In this document: positions 50,684 through 59,452 of the stretch, in pieces
Layout of the letters: every line of letters begins with the position of its first letter
Numbering within the stretch: position 1 is the first letter of the stretch
Assembly (NCBI RefSeq): GCF_008642335.1
Contig: NZ_CP029191.1
Location: forward strand, 1,488,001 to 1,552,000
Direction: 5' to 3'
DNA: 64,000 nucleotides
Source: Streptomyces venezuelae
GTDB taxonomy: Bacteria; Actinomycetota; Actinomycetes; Streptomycetales; Streptomycetaceae
Made by a program: the position numbers and the translations under genes
Notes under the pieces: model-generated
What the model was told of the DNA's origin: nothing
The model's input: only the letters and a program-made list of their open reading frames with translations
Database searches by the model: none

Positions 50684-53600
50684 CACGACCACGGCCCATA
50701 CCGGCGTCTCCGGACCCGGTTCCGGGGACTCCGGGAAGCGGACGCCGGCCGGTACGTCCGGCGGGCGCCGCGGAATGCGCCTGCCCGGCCGCGGCGGCGG
50801 CAACAGCCCGCTGTTCCGCAACGCGTACGCGCTGATGCTCAACACCGGCATCTCCGGCGTGCTCGGCGTCGGCTTCTGGCTCGCGGCCGCCCGCTACTAC
50901 TCGGAGTCGGCGGTCGGCCAGGGATCGGCGGCGATCGCGGCCATGAAGCTCCTCGCGGGGCTCACCGCCGTGACGCTGACGGGCGCCCTCGCACGGTTCA
51001 TCCCCATCGCCGGGCGCGCCACGGGCAGGCTCATCTTCCGGACGTACGCGGGCAGTTCCGTGGCGGTGGCGCTCGCCGCCGCCGTCTTCCTCCTCACGCT
51101 CGACCTGTGGGGGCCCTCGTACCGCTTCCTGGACGGGCCCGTCCACGGCATCGGGTTCATCCTCGCCGTCGTGGCCTGGTCGGTCCTGACGCTGCAGGAC
51201 GGTGTCCTGACCGGGTTGCGCAGCGCGCTCTGGGTGCCCGTCGGCAACACCGTCTTCTCCGTCGCCAAGCTGGGCCTGCTCATCGCGATCGCCGCGGCGA
51301 TCCCCACCGCCGGGGTCTTCGTCTCCTGGGTCGCCTCGATCCTCGTGTCGGTGATCCCGCTCGGCTGGCTGGTCTTCCGGCGGCTGGTGCCGCGCCACGT
51401 GAAGGCCACGGACGGGAAGGCGCGTCCGCCGACGCTGCGCGAGATCGGCCGCTTCCTGGCCGGCGACTACACCGGCTCGCTCTTCTCGCTCGCCGTGGTC
51501 TACCTCGTCCCGGTCATCGTCGCCTCGCAGGTCAGCTCGGTCGACAACGCGTACTTCTACATCACCACCACCATCGGCGGCACCGTCAACCTCCTCGCCA
51601 TCAACATGGGCGCCTCCCTGACCGTGGAGGGCGCGCACGATCCGGCGCTGCTCGCCGCCAACACCCGCGCGGCGCTGCGCCGCATGGCGACGATCATGCT
51701 GCCGGTCTGCGGGATCCTCTTCCTCGCGGCGCCGCTGATCCTGCGCATGTTCGGCCAGGGGTACGCGGACGCGGCCACTCCCCTGCTGCGCTGGTTCGCG
51801 GTGGGCGCGCTGCTGCGCGTCGTCATGGAGACGTACTTCGCGGTGCAGCGCGCGCAGAGCAGGACCTCCGGGATCGCCTGGCTGCAGGGCCTGCTGTGCG
51901 TCCTGGTGCTCGGCCTCACGCTGCTCCTGCTGCCGCGCATGGGGCTGACCGGCGCGGGCATCGCGGAGATCTCCAGCCTCGCCGTGATCGTGGCCGTCGC
52001 GGCGCCGAAGCTGTACCGCGTGGTGCGGGCCGCGCCCGCGGCGAAGGCGGAACGCGCCGCACCCGACGGGGACCTGGCCGACCTGGGGACGCCGGACGCG
52101 CCCACGGTGCGGATGCGGGTGCGCGAGTCGCTCGACTCGCCGACCCTCCAGCTCGCCGTGCAGCTCGACTTCGACCACCAGGAGCGGCGGCCGGACGTGC
52201 GGCCGGGTCCTGGCACGCCTGCCGCTGACACATCTGCCCGCACGGGGCCCGCGGCGCGGAGCGAGGGGGACGACATGGAGCACCGGCCGACCTGGGCACT
52301 GAGATCCCCTGCCGGACCCGAGACCGCGGAGCCCGTGGAGCCGGTCGAGCCGGTCGAGGCCGTGGAGCCGGTGGAGCTCGCCGAGCCCGTGGAGCCTGCG
52401 GAACCCGTCCGGCCCAAGGCGCCGGAGGCGCCCGAGGCACCCGCCGAGCCCGAGGCGCCCGCCGAACCCGAGGACCAGCCCACCCCCCGCCACAACGTCC
52501 TCATCATGGCGATGCTCCTCACCGCCGCGCTCGTCCTCTATTGGCTGCCGACCCTCCGCCTCGGCGAGCAGGACCTGGACGGCATGGGCGGGCTCGGGCT
52601 CATCTCCGTGCTGCCCACGCCGACACTGATCGGCGCCGCCCTCCTCGTCGTCGTGTTCACCGCGCTGCTCTGGATGGACCGGCCGGTCAAGAGCCTCCTC
52701 CTGGTCACCCTGCTCGCGACCGTGGTGTCCTTGCACGCGCTGCCCGCCGTCATCGAGACCGAACCGCGGTTCGCCACGGCCTGGCAGCACCTGGGGTTCC
52801 TGGAGTACATCGACAGGACCGGCACCGCCGTGCCCGACCTGGACGCGCGCTGGAGCTGGCCCGGGTTCTTCGCCGCGGCCGCCTTCGTCGCGAAGGCGTG
52901 CGGCGTCTCGGACCTGACCGAGGTGATCCGCTGGTGGCCGACGGCCGTCCAACTCCTCTACCTGGCGCCGATGTTCCTGCTCGTGCGCTCCATGCGGGCG
53001 TCCTGGCGCGCCAAGTGGACGGGCCTGTGGATCTTCGTCCTGAGCGGCTGGGTGGGGCAGGACTACTTCTCGCCGCAGGGCTTCACCTTCCTGCTCTACA
53101 TCGCCTTCGTCGCCGTCCTGATGGTGTGGTTCCGTGCGCCGCGCATGCTGTGGGCCAAGCGGCGGCCCGGCGAGACCGAGGTCGAGCCGGCGGGCCGCAA
53201 GGAGCGCGCCGTGCTGCTCCTGGTCCTCATGGGCCTCTTCGCCGCGACGGTCCCCGCCCACCAGCTCACGCCCTTCGTGATGCTCGGCGTCCTCACCGTC
53301 CTCGTCCTGGTCGGCCGGTCCGAGCTGCGCGGGCTGCCGATCCTGTTCGGCGTGCTCGTCGCCGTCTGGCTCGGCTTCCTCGCCGAACCGTACTGGTCGG
53401 GCCATTTCGACGAGCTGTTCGGCGGGGTCGGCGGCGTCGGCGGCAATGTGTCGTCATCGGTCTCCGGGCGCATCGAGGGCGGCAGTTCGACCCATCAGCT
53501 GGTGCTGTACGTGCGGGTGGCGATGGCGGGCGCCGTGCTGGCGTTCGCGTGCTGGGGCTGGTGGCGGCGGCACTTCTGCAAGTACAGCGAGCGCTCGCTG

Positions 53601-54494
53601 CTCGTCCTGACCTTCGTGCCGTTCCTGGGCTTCGGCATGCAGTCGTACGGCGGCGAGATGGCCCTGCGCGTCTTCATGTTCGCGCTGCCGGGCGCCGCCC
53701 TGCTCGCCGGACTCGCGCTGTTCCCGCGCGCGGGCATCACCCCGGACGAGCGCGACCGCGACCGGGTGAGCCTCGCGCCGCTGGCCGCGCTGCTGGCCGG
53801 GCTCGTCCTGATGGGCGGATTCCTGGTGGCCCGCTGGGGCAACGAGCCCTTCGAGCGCATCCGGCCCGGCGAGGTCGCGGCGATGGAGTACGTGTACGCG
53901 CACGACCACCCGACGGCTCGGCTGCTGTGGATGAGCGACGACCCGGTCGAGAACGTCACCCCGTCGATGCCGTGGGGCGCCCGCGACATGGAGAGGATGG
54001 AGTACGTCCCCACGCTCGCGCCCGCCGACCCGGTCCTGGTGTCGGGCCTGGTGAAGGCGCTCAAGGACGCGGGCCCCAACTCGTATCTGATGGTCAACCG
54101 GAGCCAGACGACCTATCTGCAACTGGACGCCGGCTACGCGAAGTCCTGGGAACCGCGGCTGCTCCGCAACCTGAACGACCGCGAGGACCTCAGGAAGGTC
54201 TACTCCAACGCCGACGCGACCCTCTACACCCTGAGCGAGCGGCCGGACGGCGGGGCCGCGCAGCCCGACCCCGGTCCCGCGGGGCCCAAGGTGACGTGGA
54301 CGCCGTGGTCGGTCGTGGGCGGGCTCGCCGCGGTGGCGCTCATCCTGCTGCTCGGGGCGCGCGAGCTGGTGCGGGTCGCGGCGGCGCCGAGCGTGCGGCA
54401 GCAGCGGTGGCTGCAGGGCAGCTTCTGGTTCTCGCTGCCGCTGCTCGCGGTGCTGCTCGCCTCGCTGATCCAGCGGTTCGTGACGATGGCGTGA
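50676..54494 (+). CDS. Polysaccharide flippase fused to a second multi-span membrane domain
   Basis: A 1272-residue membrane protein starting at GTG 50676. Residues about 45-460 have twelve or more helices of Wzx/PST-type flippase character (NAYALMLNTGISGVLGVGFWLAAARYY; FRTYAGSSVAVALAAAVFLL). Then comes a hydrophilic linker with an EPVEPVEP repeat at about 550-600. Residues about 607-1265 have another ten or so helices with periplasmic loops (WGWWRRHFCKYSERSLLV, and a soluble part around 1070-1180), resembling integral-membrane glycosyltransferases or polymerases. Transport and polymerisation may thus be in one chain. Its end lies in a triplicated 18-base repeat. Confidence 0.87.
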   Translation: MSDTTTAHTGVSGPGSGDSGKRTPAGTSGGRRGMRLPGRGGGNSPLFRNAYALMLNTGISGVLGVGFWLAAARYYSESAVGQGSAAIAAMKLLAGLTAVTLTGALARFIPIAGRATGRLIFRTYAGSSVAVALAAAVFLLTLDLWGPSYRFLDGPVHGIGFILAVVAWSVLTLQDGVLTGLRSALWVPVGNTVFSVAKLGLLIAIAAAIPTAGVFVSWVASILVSVIPLGWLVFRRLVPRHVKATDGKARPPTLREIGRFLAGDYTGSLFSLAVVYLVPVIVASQVSSVDNAYFYITTTIGGTVNLLAINMGASLTVEGAHDPALLAANTRAALRRMATIMLPVCGILFLAAPLILRMFGQGYADAATPLLRWFAVGALLRVVMETYFAVQRAQSRTSGIAWLQGLLCVLVLGLTLLLLPRMGLTGAGIAEISSLAVIVAVAAPKLYRVVRAAPAAKAERAAPDGDLADLGTPDAPTVRMRVRESLDSPTLQLAVQLDFDHQERRPDVRPGPGTPAADTSARTGPAARSEGDDMEHRPTWALRSPAGPETAEPVEPVEPVEAVEPVELAEPVEPAEPVRPKAPEAPEAPAEPEAPAEPEDQPTPRHNVLIMAMLLTAALVLYWLPTLRLGEQDLDGMGGLGLISVLPTPTLIGAALLVVVFTALLWMDRPVKSLLLVTLLATVVSLHALPAVIETEPRFATAWQHLGFLEYIDRTGTAVPDLDARWSWPGFFAAAAFVAKACGVSDLTEVIRWWPTAVQLLYLAPMFLLVRSMRASWRAKWTGLWIFVLSGWVGQDYFSPQGFTFLLYIAFVAVLMVWFRAPRMLWAKRRPGETEVEPAGRKERAVLLLVLMGLFAATVPAHQLTPFVMLGVLTVLVLVGRSELRGLPILFGVLVAVWLGFLAEPYWSGHFDELFGGVGGVGGNVSSSVSGRIEGGSSTHQLVLYVRVAMAGAVLAFACWGWWRRHFCKYSERSLLVLTFVPFLGFGMQSYGGEMALRVFMFALPGAALLAGLALFPRAGITPDERDRDRVSLAPLAALLAGLVLMGGFLVARWGNEPFERIRPGEVAAMEYVYAHDHPTARLLWMSDDPVENVTPSMPWGARDMERMEYVPTLAPADPVLVSGLVKALKDAGPNSYLMVNRSQTTYLQLDAGYAKSWEPRLLRNLNDREDLRKVYSNADATLYTLSERPDGGAAQPDPGPAGPKVTWTPWSVVGGLAAVALILLLGARELVRVAAAPSVRQQRWLQGSFWFSLPLLAVLLASLIQRFVTMA

Positions 54495-54530
54495 TCCATG
54501 ACGACGGCATAATTCGTGACGGTGGCGTAA
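54477..54530. repeat. Three tandem 18-base units, each ending in an in-frame stop
   Basis: Units at 54477-54494, 54495-54512 and 54513-54530 share the pattern TTCGTGACGATGGCGTGA (variants in the others) and end in TGA, TAA and TAA. The first encodes the natural end FVTMA of the flippase fusion; the other two stay in frame and read SMTTA-stop and FVTVA-stop. This is a local duplication of the gene's 3' end. Confidence 0.9.
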
Positions 54531-54535
54531 GAGGG

Positions 54536-55957
54536 TTACCTCTTCAGCCACTTCACCTCGTACCCCGCCAGGTCGAGGCGCCGTCCGTCGACCTTCGCGC
54601 TGGTCCGCCGGTCGAGGGTGTTGACCACGAGGACGGCCTTGTCGTCGGCGAGGACGCGGACGTGCGGCCGGTCGGCGGCGGCGACGGACACCTTCTCGTA
54701 CGTCGTGCCGGGCCCGAACTCCTCGCCGAACCGCCCGATGAGCCCGAGCATCGGCAGCCCGGTCCCTCCGTCGGGCAGCTCGGTCGAGGTCCAGAGGCAG
54801 CCCGCGCATTTCTTGCCGCGTTTCTGCGGGTTCCAGTAGAAGCCGCTCGTGGCGCCGCCGCGGACCATCGCCATCAGACCGGTCGCCTGGACGGCGACGC
54901 GGTGCGCCTCGGACCAGTCGTCGCGGTTGTCCTGGCTGTCGCCCGGCTCCACGTAGTACTCGGCCCACCACAGCGGCAGGTCGCCGGTCCGCTCCCGCAG
55001 CCACTTGCCGACGTCCGTGAACTTCTGGGTGGCCCCGAACTCGTCGGGGAGCAGTTCGTCGTCCGCGGTGTAGCTGGAGCCGTCGACGACGACGAAGTCG
55101 GCGCCCGCCTTGTTCTTGTTCCAGTGGTCGAAGGCGTCGAGGATCCGCTGGTCCATGCGGCCCCAGGGGCCCTTCGGCTCCTTGGCGACGCCGTGGGTCT
55201 GGCGCGGGTCGACGCTGTTCATCACCAGGTAGGGGCCGCCGACCATGATGTCCTCGTCGACCTTCTTGAGCTCTCGGTAGACGAGGTTGTAGAGCTCGGT
55301 GTACCCCTCGTAGTCCCAGCGGCCCCGCTCGTCGTTCCAGAAGCCCTTGAACTCGTTCCAGACGACGAAGTGCCGCACGTCGGGGTAGCGCTTCGCGACG
55401 GTCGCGGCGAGCTTCGCGAAGTCCTTGTAGTGCGCGCGCTCGGGGGCGGTCTCAAGGGAGCGCCGGCTCCAGTCCGTGTTGTCGGCGCCGGGCTCGCCGC
55501 CCTTCATCCAGTCGGGCGCGCAGCACAGCGTGACGACGGGGGTGCCCTCGCTCGCCCGGACGAAATCCATCCGGCGGTCCATGGCCGAGAAGTCGTAACG
55601 CCCCTTCACCGGCTCGGGGTTGCCCGCGCCCCAGCCCATGATGTGCTGGATCTGCGGGACGGACCCGAGGTCCGCGAGCTCGGTGCGGACGCGCTCGACG
55701 GCCTTGTCGCCGCCCTCGTCCGCGCTGTACTGGGTGTGGGTGAAGCCCCAGCCCACCTGCGGCTCGGCCGCGCCGGGCGGGACGACGGGCGTGCCGTGCA
55801 CCTTGTCCCCGTCCGGGGTGGTGCCCGCGGTGCTGCCCCGGTCGCCGGGCACCGTGTTGACCAGCGTGATCACCAGGGCCAGTGCGGTCAGACCGACGCC
55901 GAGGAGAGCGGTGAGACGCCACCGCCGTGCGGTCGAATTCCACTCATGTCGTCCCAT
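54536..55957 (-). CDS. Membrane-anchored GH39-like glycoside hydrolase
   Basis: A 473-residue protein with an N-terminal membrane anchor (LTALLGVGLTALALVITLVNTV), then a TIM-barrel type domain. VVWNEFKGFWN carries the expected acid/base Glu and LWWAEYYV the nucleophile Glu, as in GH39/clan A enzymes. A small C-terminal beta domain follows. It would face outside and trim or process the glycan made by the neighbouring operon, with which it converges. ATG 55957 has no good ribosome site; no better start was found. Confidence 0.88.
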   Translation of the reverse strand: MGRHEWNSTARRWRLTALLGVGLTALALVITLVNTVPGDRGSTAGTTPDGDKVHGTPVVPPGAAEPQVGWGFTHTQYSADEGGDKAVERVRTELADLGSVPQIQHIMGWGAGNPEPVKGRYDFSAMDRRMDFVRASEGTPVVTLCCAPDWMKGGEPGADNTDWSRRSLETAPERAHYKDFAKLAATVAKRYPDVRHFVVWNEFKGFWNDERGRWDYEGYTELYNLVYRELKKVDEDIMVGGPYLVMNSVDPRQTHGVAKEPKGPWGRMDQRILDAFDHWNKNKAGADFVVVDGSSYTADDELLPDEFGATQKFTDVGKWLRERTGDLPLWWAEYYVEPGDSQDNRDDWSEAHRVAVQATGLMAMVRGGATSGFYWNPQKRGKKCAGCLWTSTELPDGGTGLPMLGLIGRFGEEFGPGTTYEKVSVAAADRPHVRVLADDKAVLVVNTLDRRTSAKVDGRRLDLAGYEVKWLKR

Positions 55958-56063
55958 CGTCGGCCAGGCTAGCGGGGCCGGTCGGCGGCGGAACAGGTTC
56001 CGGACGCGGGCGCACGGCGGAAAACGGGTGCACAACGGCGCACACGTGCCGGATCATGTCGGC

Positions 56064-57158
56064 ATGCCCGCGAACCCGCAGGACGCCCTGCCGATCCGGC
56101 TCACCGTCGACGACAGCGACTCCCCCACGGATGTCGTGGACGCCCTCTTCCTCGGCCGCTTCGCCACCGGCGAGCAGCCCTTCTCGCACAGCGCCAACAT
56201 CGACCGCGTCAAGTCCGGTTCCACGCTGCTGCCGCCCGGCGCGAAGGTGCTGCGCGCCGCCCGCGACGACGACCGCAGCGCCACGCTCGCCGAGGGCGAC
56301 GGCTGGACGCTGCTGGTCTCGCGCTGGAACCGCGGCGCGGACGTCACGGTGACGGCGACCACGGCCGAACTCGCCGAGACGGTCCTCGGGCAGGCCACGG
56401 ACGGCGCGCAGGACGAGCCGGAACCCCAGCCGGAGAACGTGACGATGGGCTTCTGGTACGTCTCGCCGCGGCGCGGCCCGCACCGCACCACCCGCCAGAT
56501 CTCGGCCGGCACGTGGGACGAGGTGCGGGCCAACTACACGGCGCCGGTCGCCGACGCCATGGACACGCTGATGAAGACGACCCCCGAGGACATCTCGGGG
56601 CGTCTGCTGCTGCTCCACGGGCCGCCGGGCACCGGCAAGACGTCGGCGCTGCGGACGCTCGCGCGCTCGTGGCGCGACTGGTGCCAGGTGGACTGCGTGC
56701 TTGACCCGGAGCGCCTGTTCAGCGACGTCGGCTACCTCATGGACATCGCGATCGGCGAGGACGACGGGACGGCGAAGGGCCGCTGGCGGCTGCTGCTCCT
56801 GGAGGACTGCGACGAACTGATCCGTGGCGAGGCCAAGCACACGGCGGGCCAGGCCCTGTCGCGGCTGCTCAACCTGACGGACGGCCTGCTCGGCCAGGGC
56901 AGGAACGTTCTGGTGGGCGTCACGACCAACGAGGACCTGGAGCGCCTGCACCCCGCGGTGGTCCGCCCCGGCCGCTGCCTGGCCCGCGTCGAGGTGGGAC
57001 CGCTGACCCGCCCCGAGGCGGTGGAGTGGCTCGGCACGGAGGAGGGTGTGCCCCGCGAGGGGGCGACCCTCGCGGAGCTGTTCGCCCTGCGCAGGGGGAC
57101 GTCGCCGACGTCGGTGCCGGGGCAGCGGGAGGGAGCGGACGCGGGGCTGTACCTGTAG
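56064..57158 (+). CDS. AAA family ATPase with DUF5925-type N-terminal domain
   Basis: A 364-residue protein. The N-terminal 150 residues (PIRLTVDDSDSPTDVVDALF) form a conserved actinobacterial domain of unknown role. The AAA module has Walker A GPPGTGKT at 186-193, Walker B LLLLEDCDELI and a sensor/arginine-finger region VGVTTNEDLERLHPAVVRPGR. It resembles cell-division-cycle-48-like remodelers. Partner unknown. ATG 56064 is the start. It is divergent from the GH39 gene with 106 bases between. Confidence 0.92.
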   Translation: MPANPQDALPIRLTVDDSDSPTDVVDALFLGRFATGEQPFSHSANIDRVKSGSTLLPPGAKVLRAARDDDRSATLAEGDGWTLLVSRWNRGADVTVTATTAELAETVLGQATDGAQDEPEPQPENVTMGFWYVSPRRGPHRTTRQISAGTWDEVRANYTAPVADAMDTLMKTTPEDISGRLLLLHGPPGTGKTSALRTLARSWRDWCQVDCVLDPERLFSDVGYLMDIAIGEDDGTAKGRWRLLLLEDCDELIRGEAKHTAGQALSRLLNLTDGLLGQGRNVLVGVTTNEDLERLHPAVVRPGRCLARVEVGPLTRPEAVEWLGTEEGVPREGATLAELFALRRGTSPTSVPGQREGADAGLYL

Positions 57159-57180
57159 ACGCGCGTGGGCTCTACGGTCT

Positions 57181-57561
57181 CTACCCGGAGTTCCCGTACG
57201 CCGCGCGCAGCGCGTCCCGCACCGCCGCGAGTGCGGCGTCCTCCGTGAGGCCGATCCTGCGGGCCCGCTCGGCGTATGCCTGCGCCTCGGCCGACGCGGC
57301 CCGTGCGGCCGCGTCCCCCGCCGCCGCGACGAACGTTCCGTTGCGCCCCCGGGTCTCGATGACCCCGTCGGCCTCCAGCGCCCGGTAGGCCTTGGCCACC
57401 GTGTTCGGGGCGAGTCCGAGGGATTCGGCGAGCCCGCGCACGGTGGGCAGCTTGTAGCCGGCGGGCAGCGCTCCGGACCTGGCCTGTTCGGCGATCCGGG
57501 CGCGCACCTGCTCGTACGGCGCGTCGCTCGCGCCCCCATCGATGTCGATCTTCAGCGTCAC
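57181..57561 (-). CDS. GntR family regulator (YtrA-type, short)
   Basis: A 126-residue regulator: an N-terminal winged helix with LPTVRGLAESLGLAPNTVAKAYRALEADGVIETRGRNGTFV and only about 50 helical residues after it, as in the YtrA subfamily. It starts at GTG 57561; longer readings overlap the divergent GNAT promoter. YtrA regulators often sit next to ABC transporters, none of which is here; the divergent GNAT gene is the obvious neighbour. Confidence 0.9.
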   Translation of the reverse strand: MTLKIDIDGGASDAPYEQVRARIAEQARSGALPAGYKLPTVRGLAESLGLAPNTVAKAYRALEADGVIETRGRNGTFVAAAGDAAARAASAEAQAYAERARRIGLTEDAALAAVRDALRAAYGNSG

Positions 57562-57658
57562 GGGGTGATTGTCCCGCACGGCGGCGGAAAACGAGGGGTG
57601 GAGCACCCCGCGAAAAATGAGGAGCGACACAGCGCCGCCCGCCCGTACCGTGCCGCGC

Positions 57659-58597
57659 ATGACAGTGATCGTCCGAGCCCTCGACGACGACGGGCCGACC
57701 ACCGCCGCGGACGACGCGGGTTTCGCCGCCGTGCGCCGGGCCTGTGTGCCCGCCATGCTCGCGACGCCCGCGTCGGTCGCCTTCGACCGCGCCCACGCCC
57801 ATCCGGACGCCGGTTACCGGCAGTTGATCGCGGAGTCCGGGGGCGAGGTCATCGGCACGGCGCAGGTCGGCGTCGCCCACGACAGCCCCGAGCCGGGCCA
57901 GGGCTTCGCCAACATCTACGTACATCCCGAGCGGCTCGGCCTGGGCGCGGGGACGCTGCTCCTGCGCACGGCGGAGGAGTATCTCGCCGACGCGGGCGTG
58001 CGGGACGTCTACTCATGGGTCCTCGACGGGCCCGCCAACCTCGCCTTCGCCGCCCGCCATGGCTACCGGTCGCGGCGCAGCGCGCACTTCCTCCGCCTCG
58101 ACCTGGCGCAGGGCACGCTGCCGCTCCGCAGCGAGCCTCCGGCCGGGGTCGAGCTGGTGCCGGGCTCGGTGTTCGCGGACGACGCGCGCCCGCTCTTCGC
58201 GCTGGACGCGGAGACGGTGGCGGACGAACCGAGCGATGTGGGCGCCGAGTTCACGGACTACGAGCACTGGCTCGCCGAGACCTGGCGCCACCCGTTGATC
58301 AGCCAGGAGCTCACCACGGTGGCCCTCGTCGACGGGCGTCCGGCCGCGTTCAGCCTGGCCCGCACGGACGGCGCGGGGCGCTACGCGTCCAACATGACCG
58401 GCACCGCGCGTGCCCACCGCGGCCGCGGCCTGGCCAAGCTCGCCAAGAACGACTCTCTGCACCGGGCCCGCGCGGCGGGCTGCACGGAGGCGTTCACGGG
58501 CAACGACGCGGGGAACGAGCCGATGCTGGCGATCAACAAGTGGTTCGGTTACGAGATCTGCGCGACGGAGGTCCGCCATGTCCGCACCCTCGGCTGA
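57659..58597 (+). CDS. Tandem GNAT N-acetyltransferase
   Basis: A 312-residue protein with two GNAT domains. The first has IYVHPERLGLGAGTLLLRTAEEYL (motif A for CoA binding), the second TGTARAHRGRGLAKLAKNDSLHRA and FTGNDAGNEPMLAINKWFGYE. Such double-domain proteins include MshD-like and aminoglycoside-modifying-like enzymes, but substrate is not deducible. Its end overlaps the DUF402 gene by 20 bases. Divergent from the short GntR gene. Confidence 0.92.
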   Translation: MTVIVRALDDDGPTTAADDAGFAAVRRACVPAMLATPASVAFDRAHAHPDAGYRQLIAESGGEVIGTAQVGVAHDSPEPGQGFANIYVHPERLGLGAGTLLLRTAEEYLADAGVRDVYSWVLDGPANLAFAARHGYRSRRSAHFLRLDLAQGTLPLRSEPPAGVELVPGSVFADDARPLFALDAETVADEPSDVGAEFTDYEHWLAETWRHPLISQELTTVALVDGRPAAFSLARTDGAGRYASNMTGTARAHRGRGLAKLAKNDSLHRARAAGCTEAFTGNDAGNEPMLAINKWFGYEICATEVRHVRTLG

Positions 58598-59063
58598 CGG
58601 CGTGGAGGTCGCGCTCGTCAAGGCGGGCCGTACGAAGATCCGTTACCCCGCGGCGCTGCTGCGCGACGACGGCAACCACCTGACCGTCCGGGCACCGTGG
58701 GCGGCTCCCGGGGTCCGCGACTTCGGCTTCGTGCGCTTCGAGCCGGGCGACGTCTTCGTGGAGCACTACTGGCGCGACCGCTGGTACGCGATCAAGGAGG
58801 TGTACGCCGCGGACGGCACCCTCAAGGGCTGGTACTGCGACGTGACCCGCCCCGCCGTCCGCGACGGCGCCGTCCTCACGGTCGAGGACCTGGACCTGGA
58901 CCTGTGGGTCTCGGCCGACCGCGACTCGGTACTGCGCCTGGACGAGGACGAGTTCGCGGAGAGCGGCCTGGCCGCCACGGACCCGGAGGCGGCAGCCGCG
59001 GCGGTCCGCGCCCTGGACGAGCTGGAGGCACTGGCGCTGGGCGACGGGTTCGACCTGAGCTGA
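58578..59063 (+). CDS. DUF402 family protein
   Basis: A 161-residue protein. The core RDRWYAIKEVYAADGTLKGWYCDVTRP and DLDLDLWVSADRD stretches are the DUF402 hallmarks; members are nucleoside di/triphosphate phosphatases or RNase G-like metal-binding domains. GGAGG sits just before ATG 58578. It overlaps the GNAT gene by 20 bases, so the two are co-translated. Confidence 0.9.
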   Translation: MSAPSADGVEVALVKAGRTKIRYPAALLRDDGNHLTVRAPWAAPGVRDFGFVRFEPGDVFVEHYWRDRWYAIKEVYAADGTLKGWYCDVTRPAVRDGAVLTVEDLDLDLWVSADRDSVLRLDEDEFAESGLAATDPEAAAAAVRALDELEALALGDGFDLS

Positions 59064-59095
59064 GACGGCCCGCCCGGCCCGAGCCAGGGTGTGGG

Positions 59096-59452
59096 CTATT
59101 CGGCGACCAGCTCCACCTCATACCCCCACGCGTCCTCCAGGTACGCCGCGTACCGGCCCTCGCCGCCCGCGTGCGGGTGGCGGTCCGCGAAGAGGAGGGA
59201 CCAGCCGTGGTCGGGTGCGGCGGTCACGAGCCGGTCGAGCTCGGCCCGGCCCGACACGTGGAACGCCAGGTGGTTGAGGCCGGGGCGGTGCCGGTCGTGG
59301 CCGCCGGGCCGCAGGTCCGGGGAGCGTTCGAGGACGACGTACGTCTCGTCGCGCCGCCAGCTCCTGCCGTGGCCCCAGCTCTGGAACGGCACATGGCCCA
59401 GCGCGCCGAGCAGCCACCCCCACGGACCTTCGGCCGCCGTCAGATCGGGCAC
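59096..59452 (-). CDS. VOC (glyoxalase/bleomycin-resistance) domain, N-terminus cut off
   Basis: 118 readable residues starting from GTG 59452 with VPDLTAAEGPWGWLLG, then LNHLAFHVSGRAELD (metal His) and YAAYLEDAWGYEVELVAE (metal Glu). The missing first strand, GGIHHVEL, is encoded directly upstream in the same frame, separated only by TGA (59455-59453) where relatives would have Trp. So this is the broken half of a VOC domain, not a normal short gene. If translation restarts at GTG 59452, the product lacks the first metal ligand strand. Confidence 0.8.
   Translation of the reverse strand: MPDLTAAEGPWGWLLGALGHVPFQSWGHGRSWRRDETYVVLERSPDLRPGGHDRHRPGLNHLAFHVSGRAELDRLVTAAPDHGWSLLFADRHPHAGGEGRYAAYLEDAWGYEVELVAE

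Noticed and set aside
46084..56035. Secondary-metabolite biosynthetic cluster
   Set aside because: No PKS, NRPS, terpene or RiPP genes; the parts are those of a cell-surface polysaccharide.
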